Notes under the pieces: model-generated | Told to the model about the DNA's origin: nothing | Database searches by the model: none | The model's input: only the letters and a program-made list of their open reading frames with translations | Assembly (NCBI GenBank): GCA_964643885.1 | Contig: CAZXUI010000064.1 | Span: forward strand, 1-27,383 | Length of the DNA stretch: 27,383 nucleotides | Direction of reading: 5' to 3' | Origin: CAADGL01 sp964643885 | GTDB lineage: Bacteria; Planctomycetota; Phycisphaerae; UBA1845; Fen-1342 | In this document: positions 1 through 6,912 of the stretch, piece after piece | Position numbering within the stretch: the stretch's first letter is position 1 | Layout of the letters: each line of letters begins with the position of its first letter | Translations under genes and position numbers: made by a program

Positions 1-2
1 TT

Positions 3-1097
3 AATGACCTTCTTCAGGTCGTAGGTGACGGAGCACCGTTTGACGGACCATATTTCAACGAGATATACGTTTGGGATCCAGTGGCTGGTGGCCGGTTTCT
101 TGGCGACTTGCCCGGCGGGGATCGCGGCAGCAACGATGGATCGATCAACAATCTCGGCCATATCTGCGGCGTGAGTAGTTCAGATCTTGGCAATAACGAT
201 TCGTTTTTCTGGTCGCCGGATACTGGGTTCATCAATCTAGGTGACTTACCGGGCGGTACTCGCTACGCGTCAGCGCGCGGAATCAACGATCTCGATCAGG
301 TTGTCGGCGTCAGCCGATGCAGTTTCGATCCGCAGACGAGTACCTGCGCGTTCATCTGGGATCAAAAGCGCGGAATGCAGCCACTAGGTGATTTGCCGGG
401 GGGACAAACTATCAGCGTCGCCTATGACATCAACAATAACTCAAAAGCTGTTGGTTGGAGCGCGAGCGAGAACTACGTGGAGGCGTTTATCTGGGACGAG
501 GTCAACGGGATTCGGCCGCTGGATCATCTGCCTGACGGCAGCTTCGCCGCTCAGGCCAACGCCATTAACAATCTGGACCAAGTGACCGGCATTGCTCTAA
601 CGCCCCAAGGCACGCGGGCCTTTGTCTGGAGCGAAGTCGAGGGCCTCATCATTCTGCCAGCACCACCTGGGTTTCGTGCCCTGTCGTTCGGAGAGGACAT
701 CAACGACCGCGGAGAGGTCTCCGGTGCTGCCGGTTATTCGTGTTGCCCCCACGTCGCATTCGGCATGATCTGGGACCCCGTCAACGACATGCGAAACATC
801 AATGAGCTGCTCGCGCCGGGGACAGCCCCACAGCACGCGCAGATTGTCAATTGTCAGAAGATCAACAACCACGGCCAGATTCTGACCTACAGCAGCGAGC
901 CGATCATCCTCACCCCCTATCTGCCCGGAGACCTCGACGAAGACGGCGTCGTCGACCTGGCCGACCTCGCGCGCCTCATGAGCCGCTACGGCACCGCCGA
1001 GCCGGAGTACACCGACGGCGACATCGACGCCGACGGCGACGTCGACTTCCGCGACCTCGTCTGGCTGCTCGACAACTTCGGACAGATGATGCCGTAG
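3..1097 (+). CDS. HAF-repeat secreted protein with C-terminal dockerin-like domain, 5' partial
   Basis: The frame is already open at the left edge, so the true start and any signal peptide lie outside the window; 364 residues are visible. They consist of repeats of about 40-50 residues of the HAF type, each with a 'LGDLPGG' turn, an 'INNLGQVVG'-like strand and an 'AFIWD' strand. This pattern is typical of exported beta-propeller-like proteins. The last 58 or so residues hold two calcium-loop/helix motifs (GDLDEDGVVDLADL and GDIDADGDVDFRDL), which resemble a type I dockerin. The protein is probably extracellular or surface-attached, and its substrate is unknown. A GTG at 81 is an internal valine codon, because HAF sequence continues upstream of it. 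Confidence 0.85.
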   Translation, partial: NDLLQVVGDGAPFDGPYFNEIYVWDPVAGGRFLGDLPGGDRGSNDGSINNLGHICGVSSSDLGNNDSFFWSPDTGFINLGDLPGGTRYASARGINDLDQVVGVSRCSFDPQTSTCAFIWDQKRGMQPLGDLPGGQTISVAYDINNNSKAVGWSASENYVEAFIWDEVNGIRPLDHLPDGSFAAQANAINNLDQVTGIALTPQGTRAFVWSEVEGLIILPAPPGFRALSFGEDINDRGEVSGAAGYSCCPHVAFGMIWDPVNDMRNINELLAPGTAPQHAQIVNCQKINNHGQILTYSSEPIILTPYLPGDLDEDGVVDLADLARLMSRYGTAEPEYTDGDIDADGDVDFRDLVWLLDNFGQMMP

Positions 1098-1108
1098 CGC
1101 TCCGCGCG

Positions 1109-1215
1109 TGGTCCGAGCCGCGACCGCTTGTCCCGGACACAACGTCCCGGGTGGCGGAGCGGGCTGGGGGTGGCGCGCCGCCCGCGCAAGCGCCAGATGA
1201 CATCCACCCGCACCA
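1109..1215 (+). repeat. Dispersed intergenic repeat, copy 1
   Basis: This stretch begins TCCGAGCCGCGACCG and ends GATGACATCCACC. It matches 15091-15165 closely over its last 60 nt or so (GGAGCGGGCTGGGGG, then GCCCGCGCA, then GATGACATCCACC). Copy 1 carries about 25 extra nt, including a GTCCCGGACACAACGTCCCGGG block. The rest of 1098-1337 holds no gene that I can see. Confidence 0.6.
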
Positions 1216-1337
1216 CGCGCCGGTTGATTGCGCCAGGTGCTCGCACCTCGAGGCCAAGCGCGGCCCGGACGCCCGCGTTACCCAGCCTGCGTTACCTGTG
1301 ACTGGCTGCGCCCGAGTGCGACGGCGCTCGATGCCCC

Positions 1338-2102
1338 CTACCCCCGCCCCGCTCGATAGACCACAACACCCCCCAGGTTCATCGTCTTCGTCACCACCGG
1401 CGAAAAGCCCGCCTCACGCAGCCGCTGCACCATCGCCTCGCGCGGCTCGAATGTCTGGATCGACGCCGGCAGGTACTCATACGCCCCGCTCGTGTCCCGG
1501 CTGATCCACGCCGCGATCCGCGGCAGCACGCGGCCGGTGTACACCCCATGCGCCCAGCGCAGCACCCGGTTGCCCGGCCGGGCGAACTCCAGCACCACCG
1601 CCCGCCCCCCCGGCCGCAGCACGCGCCGCATCTCCGCCAGACCGGCCGCCAGGTCCTGAAAGTTCCGCACGCCGAACGCGCACGTCACCAGGTCGACCGA
1701 CGCATCCGCCAGCGGCAGCCGCAGCCCATCCGCCCGGCAAAGCTGCACCGGTGTCCGCACGCCTCGATAGCACCCCGCCCCCAGCATCCGGGCCGCGAAA
1801 TCAACGCCGATAATCAGCCGCGGCCGCACCGGCCCCGCATCCAGCTCGCGGATCATGTCGCCCGTGCCGCAGCACAGATCGAGGGCCAGATCCGTCGGCC
1901 GCACCTCGGCCATGCGGATCGCCATCCGCCGCCAGCGGGCATCCTGCCCCAGGCTGGCGACGCTGTTGACGCGCTCATAGGTGGGCGCGATCGCGTCGAA
2001 CATCGCCCGCACGCGGTCCGCCTTGTCGTCGTGCACGTGCGGGTTCGCCAGGTCGCTGCGATCCCAGATGCGGCTGGTTGGTTCCGTGCCTGAAGCGGCC
2101 AT
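1338..2102 (-). CDS. ubiE: Demethylmenaquinone methyltransferase (UbiE/MenG family)
   Basis: This 254-residue class I SAM-dependent methyltransferase should catalyse the last C-methylation in menaquinone (or ubiquinone) synthesis. Motif I is DLCCGTGD (about residues 75-82). The family signature appears as GVRNFQDL (about 144-151), followed by RVLRPGGRAVVLEFARP (about 160-176). The N-terminal 'VRAMFDAIAPTYERVNSV' matches the usual start of UbiE. I chose the ATG at 2102 because the open frame upstream of it (to 2180) has no family similarity and contains a TATAAT box. That box lies only 9 nt before the ATG, so the transcript is probably leaderless. The gene stands alone, with no other quinone gene nearby. 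Menaquinone rather than ubiquinone is inferred from the presumed phylum. Confidence 0.9.
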   Translation of the reverse strand: MAASGTEPTSRIWDRSDLANPHVHDDKADRVRAMFDAIAPTYERVNSVASLGQDARWRRMAIRMAEVRPTDLALDLCCGTGDMIRELDAGPVRPRLIIGVDFAARMLGAGCYRGVRTPVQLCRADGLRLPLADASVDLVTCAFGVRNFQDLAAGLAEMRRVLRPGGRAVVLEFARPGNRVLRWAHGVYTGRVLPRIAAWISRDTSGAYEYLPASIQTFEPREAMVQRLREAGFSPVVTKTMNLGGVVVYRAGRG

Positions 2103-2111
2103 GATGCACGG

Positions 2112-2117
2112 ATTATA
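2112..2117 (-). promoter_or_regulatory. -10 box of ubiE, leaderless arrangement
   Basis: On the minus strand a perfect TATAAT is followed by 9 nt and then the ATG of ubiE, so transcription should start within about 3 nt of the start codon. No Shine-Dalgarno sequence is visible. Seventeen nt upstream there is only a weak -35 (TTCGCG, 2135-2140). Confidence 0.6.
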
Positions 2118-2208
2118 GAACCCGCGCCGCCCCGCGCGAAACGGCACCCGGCCGCGCCGCTCCTGTGGCGCCGATCTCAATCGGCCGAGCGAAACGCGGG
2201 CAGCTTCG

Positions 2209-2262
2209 CATCACAGGCGAGCCATGCGTCACGGGCAAGCGATGCATCACGGGCAAGCTTCG
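2209..2262 (+). repeat. 18-bp imperfect tandem repeat, three units
   Basis: Three 18-bp units start at 2209, 2227 and 2245, of the form GC[A/G]TCAC[A/G]GGC[A/G]AGC followed by 3 or so variable bases. The last unit runs into a hairpin (2251-2269: GGGCAAGC, TTC, GCTTGCCC) with an 8-bp stem and 3-nt loop, the same geometry as the array that follows. Confidence 0.65.
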
Positions 2263-2285
2263 CTTGCCCATGCCACCCTTTGGGA

Positions 2286-2392
2286 GACCGGTCTCCGGCC
2301 GGTCATTGCCTTTGGGGGACCGGTCTCCGACCGGTCATTGCTCTTGGGGGACCGGTCTCCGACCGGTCTGGACGACAGGTCTCCGACCTGTC
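2286..2392 (+). repeat. Hairpin array 1 (four GACCGGTC-type hairpins)
   Basis: Four hairpins with 8-bp stems and TCC loops lie at 2286-2304, 2318-2336, 2350-2368 and 2374-2392. The first three have GACCGGTC arms; the first has one G-T pair (GACCGGTC/GGCCGGTC). The last is the variant GACAGGTC-TCC-GACCTGTC, in which both arms changed together. The same family recurs at 23013-23161 and 26350-26665. The array lies between divergent ubiE and the gene at 2503, and no T-tract follows, so it is not a classical terminator. Confidence 0.85.
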
Positions 2393-2502
2393 GTGCCTCC
2401 GTTCCTCTCGGCCGACGACCGCCGCCGCAGCCGGCAAATCGTTGAATTCGCTCACCCGAACAGCTACGCTGAGTCTCGGGGCAAGCCAATCGGAGACGCA
2501 CG

Positions 2503-3375
2503 ATGCTGCCGCTCACACTCGCGATCGCGCTATCCGGCGCGCTCTTTCAATCAACCCCCGCGGCCGGCCCGCCCGCCGCGAGCGGCCAAACCGGCGCCGC
2601 CCCACCGCCCCAGTTCCTGATCCCCTTGGCCTACACCGCCCCCCCGGCCACCCCGCTCGAGCTCCAGCTCCGCGCGTCGGCCGCCGCCGACGCTCCGCAG
2701 CTCGCCTGGCCGGCCGATCGCTGCCAGTGGTTCTTCGCCCGCTCCGCCGGCGAGCAGCAGAATCTCCAGGCCCTCGCCCCGTTCGGCCGGCCCGAGCCGC
2801 GCGTTCAGATCGGCCGAGACGACGCCACCGTCATCGGCCTCGACCAGCGGCCGGCCATCGTGACCGCGCCGGCCGCCCCAATCGCCCGCCTGGCGAAGAC
2901 GGCCGATGCGGCCGGCGAGCCCGGCGCTGCGGAGGTGGCCGATACGGCGTCCGTCCGCGTGCGCCACTACGTTTCCGCCAAGTCCATCATCCGCCCTGCG
3001 GGTGCCCGCCGCGCGCCGTCGGCCACAGTGATGAGCAAAACCGGCCAGCCGGCCGAGATTCGCCTGCTGGCCGATCCGACCGCGCTCACACTCGGCAGCG
3101 ACCTGCCGATCCGCGTCTATGTGCAGGGCGACAAGGCCGGCGGCGTCACCGTTACCGCGCTGCACGTTCCGACCGGCCGCTCGCAGCAGACCGTCAGCGA
3201 CCGCGGCGGCATGGGCCGCTTTCACATCGACGCCGGCGGTGCCTGGCTCCTCGCCTTCCAGTCTGCCCGCCCGAGCCCGCCCGACAGCGACGCCGCGTGG
3301 GACCTCTTCAGCGGCACCGTGGCCTTCGACGTGCCTGAGCTGGGCGACGCCCCGGCCGGGGAGGACGAGCGATGA
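2503..3375 (+). CDS. Exported hypothetical protein, possibly DUF4198-like
   Basis: This 290-residue protein has a short N-terminal hydrophobic segment (MLPLTLAIALSGALF) that looks like a signal peptide. A long Ala/Pro-rich region follows. The C-terminal part contains 'LTLGSDLPIRVYVQGDKAGGVTVTA', then 'GMGRFHIDAGGAWLLAFQ'. That order (a modifiable Ig-like strand, a predicted 'R.DG.G.F.id..G.WLl' block and a C-terminal strand) is reminiscent of DUF4198/NikM-like periplasmic domains, but the match is weak and no metal site is evident. A GGAGA sequence 7 nt upstream supports the ATG at 2503. The stop overlaps the start of the next gene by 4 nt (ATGA), so the two are probably translated together. 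Confidence 0.7.
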   Translation: MLPLTLAIALSGALFQSTPAAGPPAASGQTGAAPPPQFLIPLAYTAPPATPLELQLRASAAADAPQLAWPADRCQWFFARSAGEQQNLQALAPFGRPEPRVQIGRDDATVIGLDQRPAIVTAPAAPIARLAKTADAAGEPGAAEVADTASVRVRHYVSAKSIIRPAGARRAPSATVMSKTGQPAEIRLLADPTALTLGSDLPIRVYVQGDKAGGVTVTALHVPTGRSQQTVSDRGGMGRFHIDAGGAWLLAFQSARPSPPDSDAAWDLFSGTVAFDVPELGDAPAGEDER

Positions 3376-5651
3376 ACAACACCGCCTCCCGCAGCGCCAC
3401 GCGCCGCCCGGCCGCGCTCCTCAGCGCCATCGCGGCGCTCGCGATCAGCGGCACCGCCCTCGCCGACGGCCCCGTCTGGCAGGAGCTCGGTCCGGCGCCG
3501 ATCTCCAACGGCTCCTACACCGGCCGCGTCTCGGCCGTTGTGTGCAGCCCGACCGACGCGAACGTCTACTACGTCGCCGGCGCGGATGGCGGCGTCTGGA
3601 AGACGACCGACGGCGGCCTGAGCTGGACGCCGCTGAGCGACGACTGGCCGACCAGCGCCATCGGAGCCCTCGCGCTCGACCCGGGCGACGAAAACGTCAT
3701 CTACGCCGGCACAGGCGAAGCCAACTACGCCAACCATAGCCGCTACGGGGTGGGGCTGCTCAAGTCCACCGACGCCGGACAGACCTGGACGCTGCTGGCC
3801 GAGTCGACCTTCGCCGGCCGCTGCTTCTCGAGCATCGTCGTCGATCCGACCAATCCGAACGTCGTCTATGCGTCGATCACGCGCGCGGGCGGCTTCCCGG
3901 AGCTCGCCGCCGCCAAGGGCCACCCCGCCGCGGCCGGCCCGCTCGGCGCCTTCCGCAGCGACGACGGCGGCGCGACCTGGACGCACCTGACCAACGGCCT
4001 GCCCGCGCTTTCGGCGACCAGTCTCGCCCTCGACCCCACGAACCCGACCGTCGTCTACGTCGGCATCGGCCGCATCTTCGGCTCGCCCGACAACGGCATC
4101 TACAAATCGCTCGACGGCGGCGCGAGCTGGACCCGCCTCGCGGGCGGCCTGCCCACCGGCGTCGGCCGCATCACCGTCGCCGTCGCGCCGACGAACCCGC
4201 AGCGGCTCTACGCCCTCATCACGAATCCCTGCGACGCATTCGGCGGCGGGGCCTCGATGCGCGGCGCCTATCGCAGCGACGACGCCGGTGCGACCTGGTC
4301 CCAGATGCCGTTGAGCAACATCCAGGCCTCCTACGGCTGGTACCTCTCCGTCGTCAGCGTCAGCCCGGCGGATGCCAACACGGTCTTCATGGGCGGCCTC
4401 AGTTTCGAGCGCTCGACCAACAGCGGCGCAAGCTGGTCCACCGTCACGCCGCCGCACGTCGACCTGCACGCAGCCGCCTGGGACGCGGCCGGCCGGCTCG
4501 TCGTCGGCGACGACGGCGGCGTTCATCGCAGCAGCAACCTCGGCGGCACCTGGAGCTCGCTCAATGACGGCCTGGGCCTGATTCAGTTCTACGCCGGCGC
4601 CAGCACGCACCCCACCGACGACCGCGTGCTCTTCGGCGGCACACAGGACAACGGCACCAACCGCCGCAGCACCGACTCGCTGCTCTGGACGCAGGTCTTC
4701 GGCGGCGACGGCGGCTGGACGCAGCTCGACCAACTCAACCCGAGCCGGGTCTTCTGCGAGTTCCAGGGCACGGGCAACCTCTACCGCTCCACAAACGGCG
4801 GCAATTCCTTCTCCGCCGTCGGCTCGGGCATCAGCGGCTCCGACCGCAACTGCTTCCTGCCCCCCTACCTGATTCATCCCGAGAACTCGTCGCTGATGCT
4901 CTACGCGACCCATCGCATCTATCGCAGCACCAACGGCGGCACCTCCTTCAGCATCGCCAGCGGCGACCTGACCAACGGCCCGCCCGCGGCCATCCGCTCG
5001 CTCGCCCTCGCCCCGTCGGACCCGGACGTCGTCTACGCCGCCACCAATGACGGCAACATCGCAGTCAGTTTCAACTTCGGCGCGAGCTTCGAGACGATGC
5101 TCAGCGGAGTGCCCGGCTGGCCGCGCGTCACGCGCGAGCTCTTCGTCTCGCCGCACGACGCCTTCACCGCGTATCTCGCCGTCGCCCAATTCGGCCAGGA
5201 CCAGGTCCGCCGCACGCGCGACGCCGGCCAGACGTGGGAAGTGCTCGACGGCGACCTGCCCGACCTGCCCGTCAACACCGTCGCGGCCGACGAGCGCGGG
5301 CCGATGCCCGTGCTCTACGCCGGCACCGATGTCGGCGTCTATCGCAGCATCGACGACGGCGATTCGTGGCACCGCTTCGGCGAGGGTCTGCCGACGGCGG
5401 CCGTGATCGATCTGCGGCTCGAGACTCCCCGCAGCCGGCTGATCGCAATGACGCAGGGCCGCGGCGCCTGGCTGATATCGCTCGAATGCGACGGCGATCT
5501 GACGGGTGACCTGCGGGTTGACTTCGCGGATATGGTCGTGCTGCTCGGTGCCTACGACGTCGACGCGGCCGGCGATCTCGACGGCGACGCGGATACGGAT
5601 TTCGATGACCTGCTGACGCTGCTGGGTGCTTATGGCAGCGTCTGCCCGTAA
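3372..5651 (+). CDS. Secreted BNR/sortilin-like beta-propeller protein with C-terminal dockerin-like domain
   Basis: This 759-residue protein has a signal peptide (residues 1-31, ending ALADG). It then carries about ten Asp-box (BNR) repeats of the S-x-D-x-G-x-T-W type, for example STDAGQTWTLL, SDDGGATWTHL, SLDGGASWTRL, STNGGNSF and SIDDGDSWHRF. This architecture matches the VPS10/sortilin-like and sialidase-like propeller families. No sialidase catalytic residues were identified, so it is probably a binding or structural protein rather than an enzyme. Residues 706-759 hold two dockerin-like calcium loops (GDLTGDLRVDFADM and GDLDGDADTDFDDL). GGAGG lies 8 nt before the ATG, inside the end of the preceding gene, which suggests translational coupling. 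Confidence 0.87.
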   Translation: MNNTASRSATRRPAALLSAIAALAISGTALADGPVWQELGPAPISNGSYTGRVSAVVCSPTDANVYYVAGADGGVWKTTDGGLSWTPLSDDWPTSAIGALALDPGDENVIYAGTGEANYANHSRYGVGLLKSTDAGQTWTLLAESTFAGRCFSSIVVDPTNPNVVYASITRAGGFPELAAAKGHPAAAGPLGAFRSDDGGATWTHLTNGLPALSATSLALDPTNPTVVYVGIGRIFGSPDNGIYKSLDGGASWTRLAGGLPTGVGRITVAVAPTNPQRLYALITNPCDAFGGGASMRGAYRSDDAGATWSQMPLSNIQASYGWYLSVVSVSPADANTVFMGGLSFERSTNSGASWSTVTPPHVDLHAAAWDAAGRLVVGDDGGVHRSSNLGGTWSSLNDGLGLIQFYAGASTHPTDDRVLFGGTQDNGTNRRSTDSLLWTQVFGGDGGWTQLDQLNPSRVFCEFQGTGNLYRSTNGGNSFSAVGSGISGSDRNCFLPPYLIHPENSSLMLYATHRIYRSTNGGTSFSIASGDLTNGPPAAIRSLALAPSDPDVVYAATNDGNIAVSFNFGASFETMLSGVPGWPRVTRELFVSPHDAFTAYLAVAQFGQDQVRRTRDAGQTWEVLDGDLPDLPVNTVAADERGPMPVLYAGTDVGVYRSIDDGDSWHRFGEGLPTAAVIDLRLETPRSRLIAMTQGRGAWLISLECDGDLTGDLRVDFADMVVLLGAYDVDAAGDLDGDADTDFDDLLTLLGAYGSVCP

Positions 5652-5696
5652 CACGGCCCAGACGACGGAGCGGCGCAGCGCTCAGGACGAGCCCCG

Positions 5697-6752
5697 ATGA
5701 TTCTGCTCACTGGTGCGATGGGCCTGGTCGGCCGCGAGATTCTCACGCAGGCCGCGCGCGCGGCCCTGCCCATCCGCGCCTTCGACCATCACCGCACCGA
5801 TCCCGCCTTCACGCTCGCGAAGCCGCCCGCGACCCTCGAGCACGTCCACGGTGACCTGCTCGACCACGATACCTGCCGCCGCGCCTGCCGCGGCGTCGAC
5901 GTCGTCATCCACACGGCCGCCCGGCAATATCACAGCGGTGTGCCCCGCTGGCACATGGACGAATTCTTCACCGCCAACGTCGTCATGACCCACAACCTCG
6001 TCACCGCCGCCGTCGACGCAGGCGCCAGGCACCTCGTCCTCGTCTCCAGCGACATGGTCTACGGCCTGCCCCCCGTCCGGCCCGACCCCGACACAGCTTC
6101 ACCGCGCCCCCGGCCGGTCCGCGAGGACGATCCCTGCCACCCGGTCGGCCCATACGGCCGCAGCAAGCTCGAAAGCGAGCAGATTGCCCGCGCCGCCGAG
6201 GCCGGCGGGCTCGGCCTGACCGTTCTGCGGCCGCGGCTGATCATCGGCCCCGGCCGGCTCGGCGTGCTGCGGCGCCTGTTCGACCGCATCCGCCGCGGCG
6301 CCCGCGTGCCGCTGATCGGCGACGGCCGTAACCGCTATCAGATGGTGGCCGTCTCCGATGTCGCCGCGGCCTGCCTGCTGGCCGCGACGGGCCGCGTCGC
6401 CGGCACGTTCAACCTGGGCTCGAGCGACCCGCCCAGCGTGCGCGAGCTTCTTCTGGAGCTGATCCGCCGGGCCGGCTCGAGCTCGAGGCTGCTGCCCACG
6501 CCGGCCGGCCTGATGCACGCCGCGCTCTGGGCGCTGCACGCACTGCGCGCTGCACCGCTCGTGCCCGAGCAGTTCCGCATTGCCAGCGTCGACTACGTTC
6601 TCGACACGGCCGCCGCCCGTTCCATTCTGGGCTGGCAGCCGCAATTCAGCGACGTGGACATGCTCTGGGCGGCTTACGCGGCCTACACGGGCACGCCCGT
6701 CGACCTGCCCGATCTGCGCGCCTCGGAAAGCGCGGGCATCTCCCCCGCCTGA
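5697..6752 (+). CDS. NAD(P)-dependent epimerase/dehydratase (extended SDR family)
   Basis: This 351-residue protein has the Rossmann motif TGAMGLVG (residues 5-12, GxxGxxG), Ser117-Ser118 (VLVSSDMVYG) and the catalytic YxxxK as Y153-GRS-K157. The segment 'GDGRNRYQMVAVSDVAAACLLA' is typical of NDP-sugar epimerases and related extended SDRs. The substrate is probably a nucleotide-sugar or 3-beta-hydroxysteroid-like compound and cannot be fixed from sequence. It starts 45 nt after the BNR gene on the same strand. Its last residues (about AGISPA) and its TGA are supplied by the first units of a 31-bp repeat array (6731-6812), so the original C-terminus may have been altered. Confidence 0.85.
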   Translation: MILLTGAMGLVGREILTQAARAALPIRAFDHHRTDPAFTLAKPPATLEHVHGDLLDHDTCRRACRGVDVVIHTAARQYHSGVPRWHMDEFFTANVVMTHNLVTAAVDAGARHLVLVSSDMVYGLPPVRPDPDTASPRPRPVREDDPCHPVGPYGRSKLESEQIARAAEAGGLGLTVLRPRLIIGPGRLGVLRRLFDRIRRGARVPLIGDGRNRYQMVAVSDVAAACLLAATGRVAGTFNLGSSDPPSVRELLLELIRRAGSSSRLLPTPAGLMHAALWALHALRAAPLVPEQFRIASVDYVLDTAAARSILGWQPQFSDVDMLWAAYAAYTGTPVDLPDLRASESAGISPA

Positions 6753-6812
6753 TCCGGGTGGTACGGGCGTCTCGCCCGTCTGATCCGGGTGGTACGGGCG
6801 TCCCGCCCGTAC
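6731..6812 (+). repeat. 31-bp hairpin repeat array at the 3' end of the epimerase gene
   Basis: Three units have a 31-bp period. The first (CGGGCATCTCCCCCG, from 6733) is degenerate and lies in the coding region. The second is at 6761-6780, with stem ACGGGCG/CGCCCGT and loop TCT. The third is at 6792-6812, with stem GTACGGGCG/CGCCCGTAC and loop TCC. Each unit is linked by TGATCCGGGTG. The TGA in the first linker is the epimerase stop codon. The same repeat occurs inverted at 15270-15363. The rest of 6813-6912 holds nothing recognisable. Confidence 0.8.
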
Positions 6813-6912
6813 AACTGATCCTCTCCCAGCGGCCGCGGCCGACTCCGGCCCCGCCGCCGGTCCACGACACCTCTTCCACCGACCGCCAGCGAGAAAAGTG
6901 CGCCGCTTGCGG

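Noticed and set aside
2280..2440. Proteins read through hairpin arrays (repeating GDRSPTG or TGLRPV peptides)
   Set aside because: The same repeats are open in several frames on both strands. The peptides only mirror the DNA repeat and have no start-site or family support.
3222..5654. Very long open frames opposite real genes (also near 6898-8883, 12336-14261, 15190-17109, 19821-21677 and 23100-25100)
   Set aside because: They lie antisense to well-supported genes, have low-complexity Arg/Ala/Val-rich products and no family motifs. High GC content makes stops rare in these frames.
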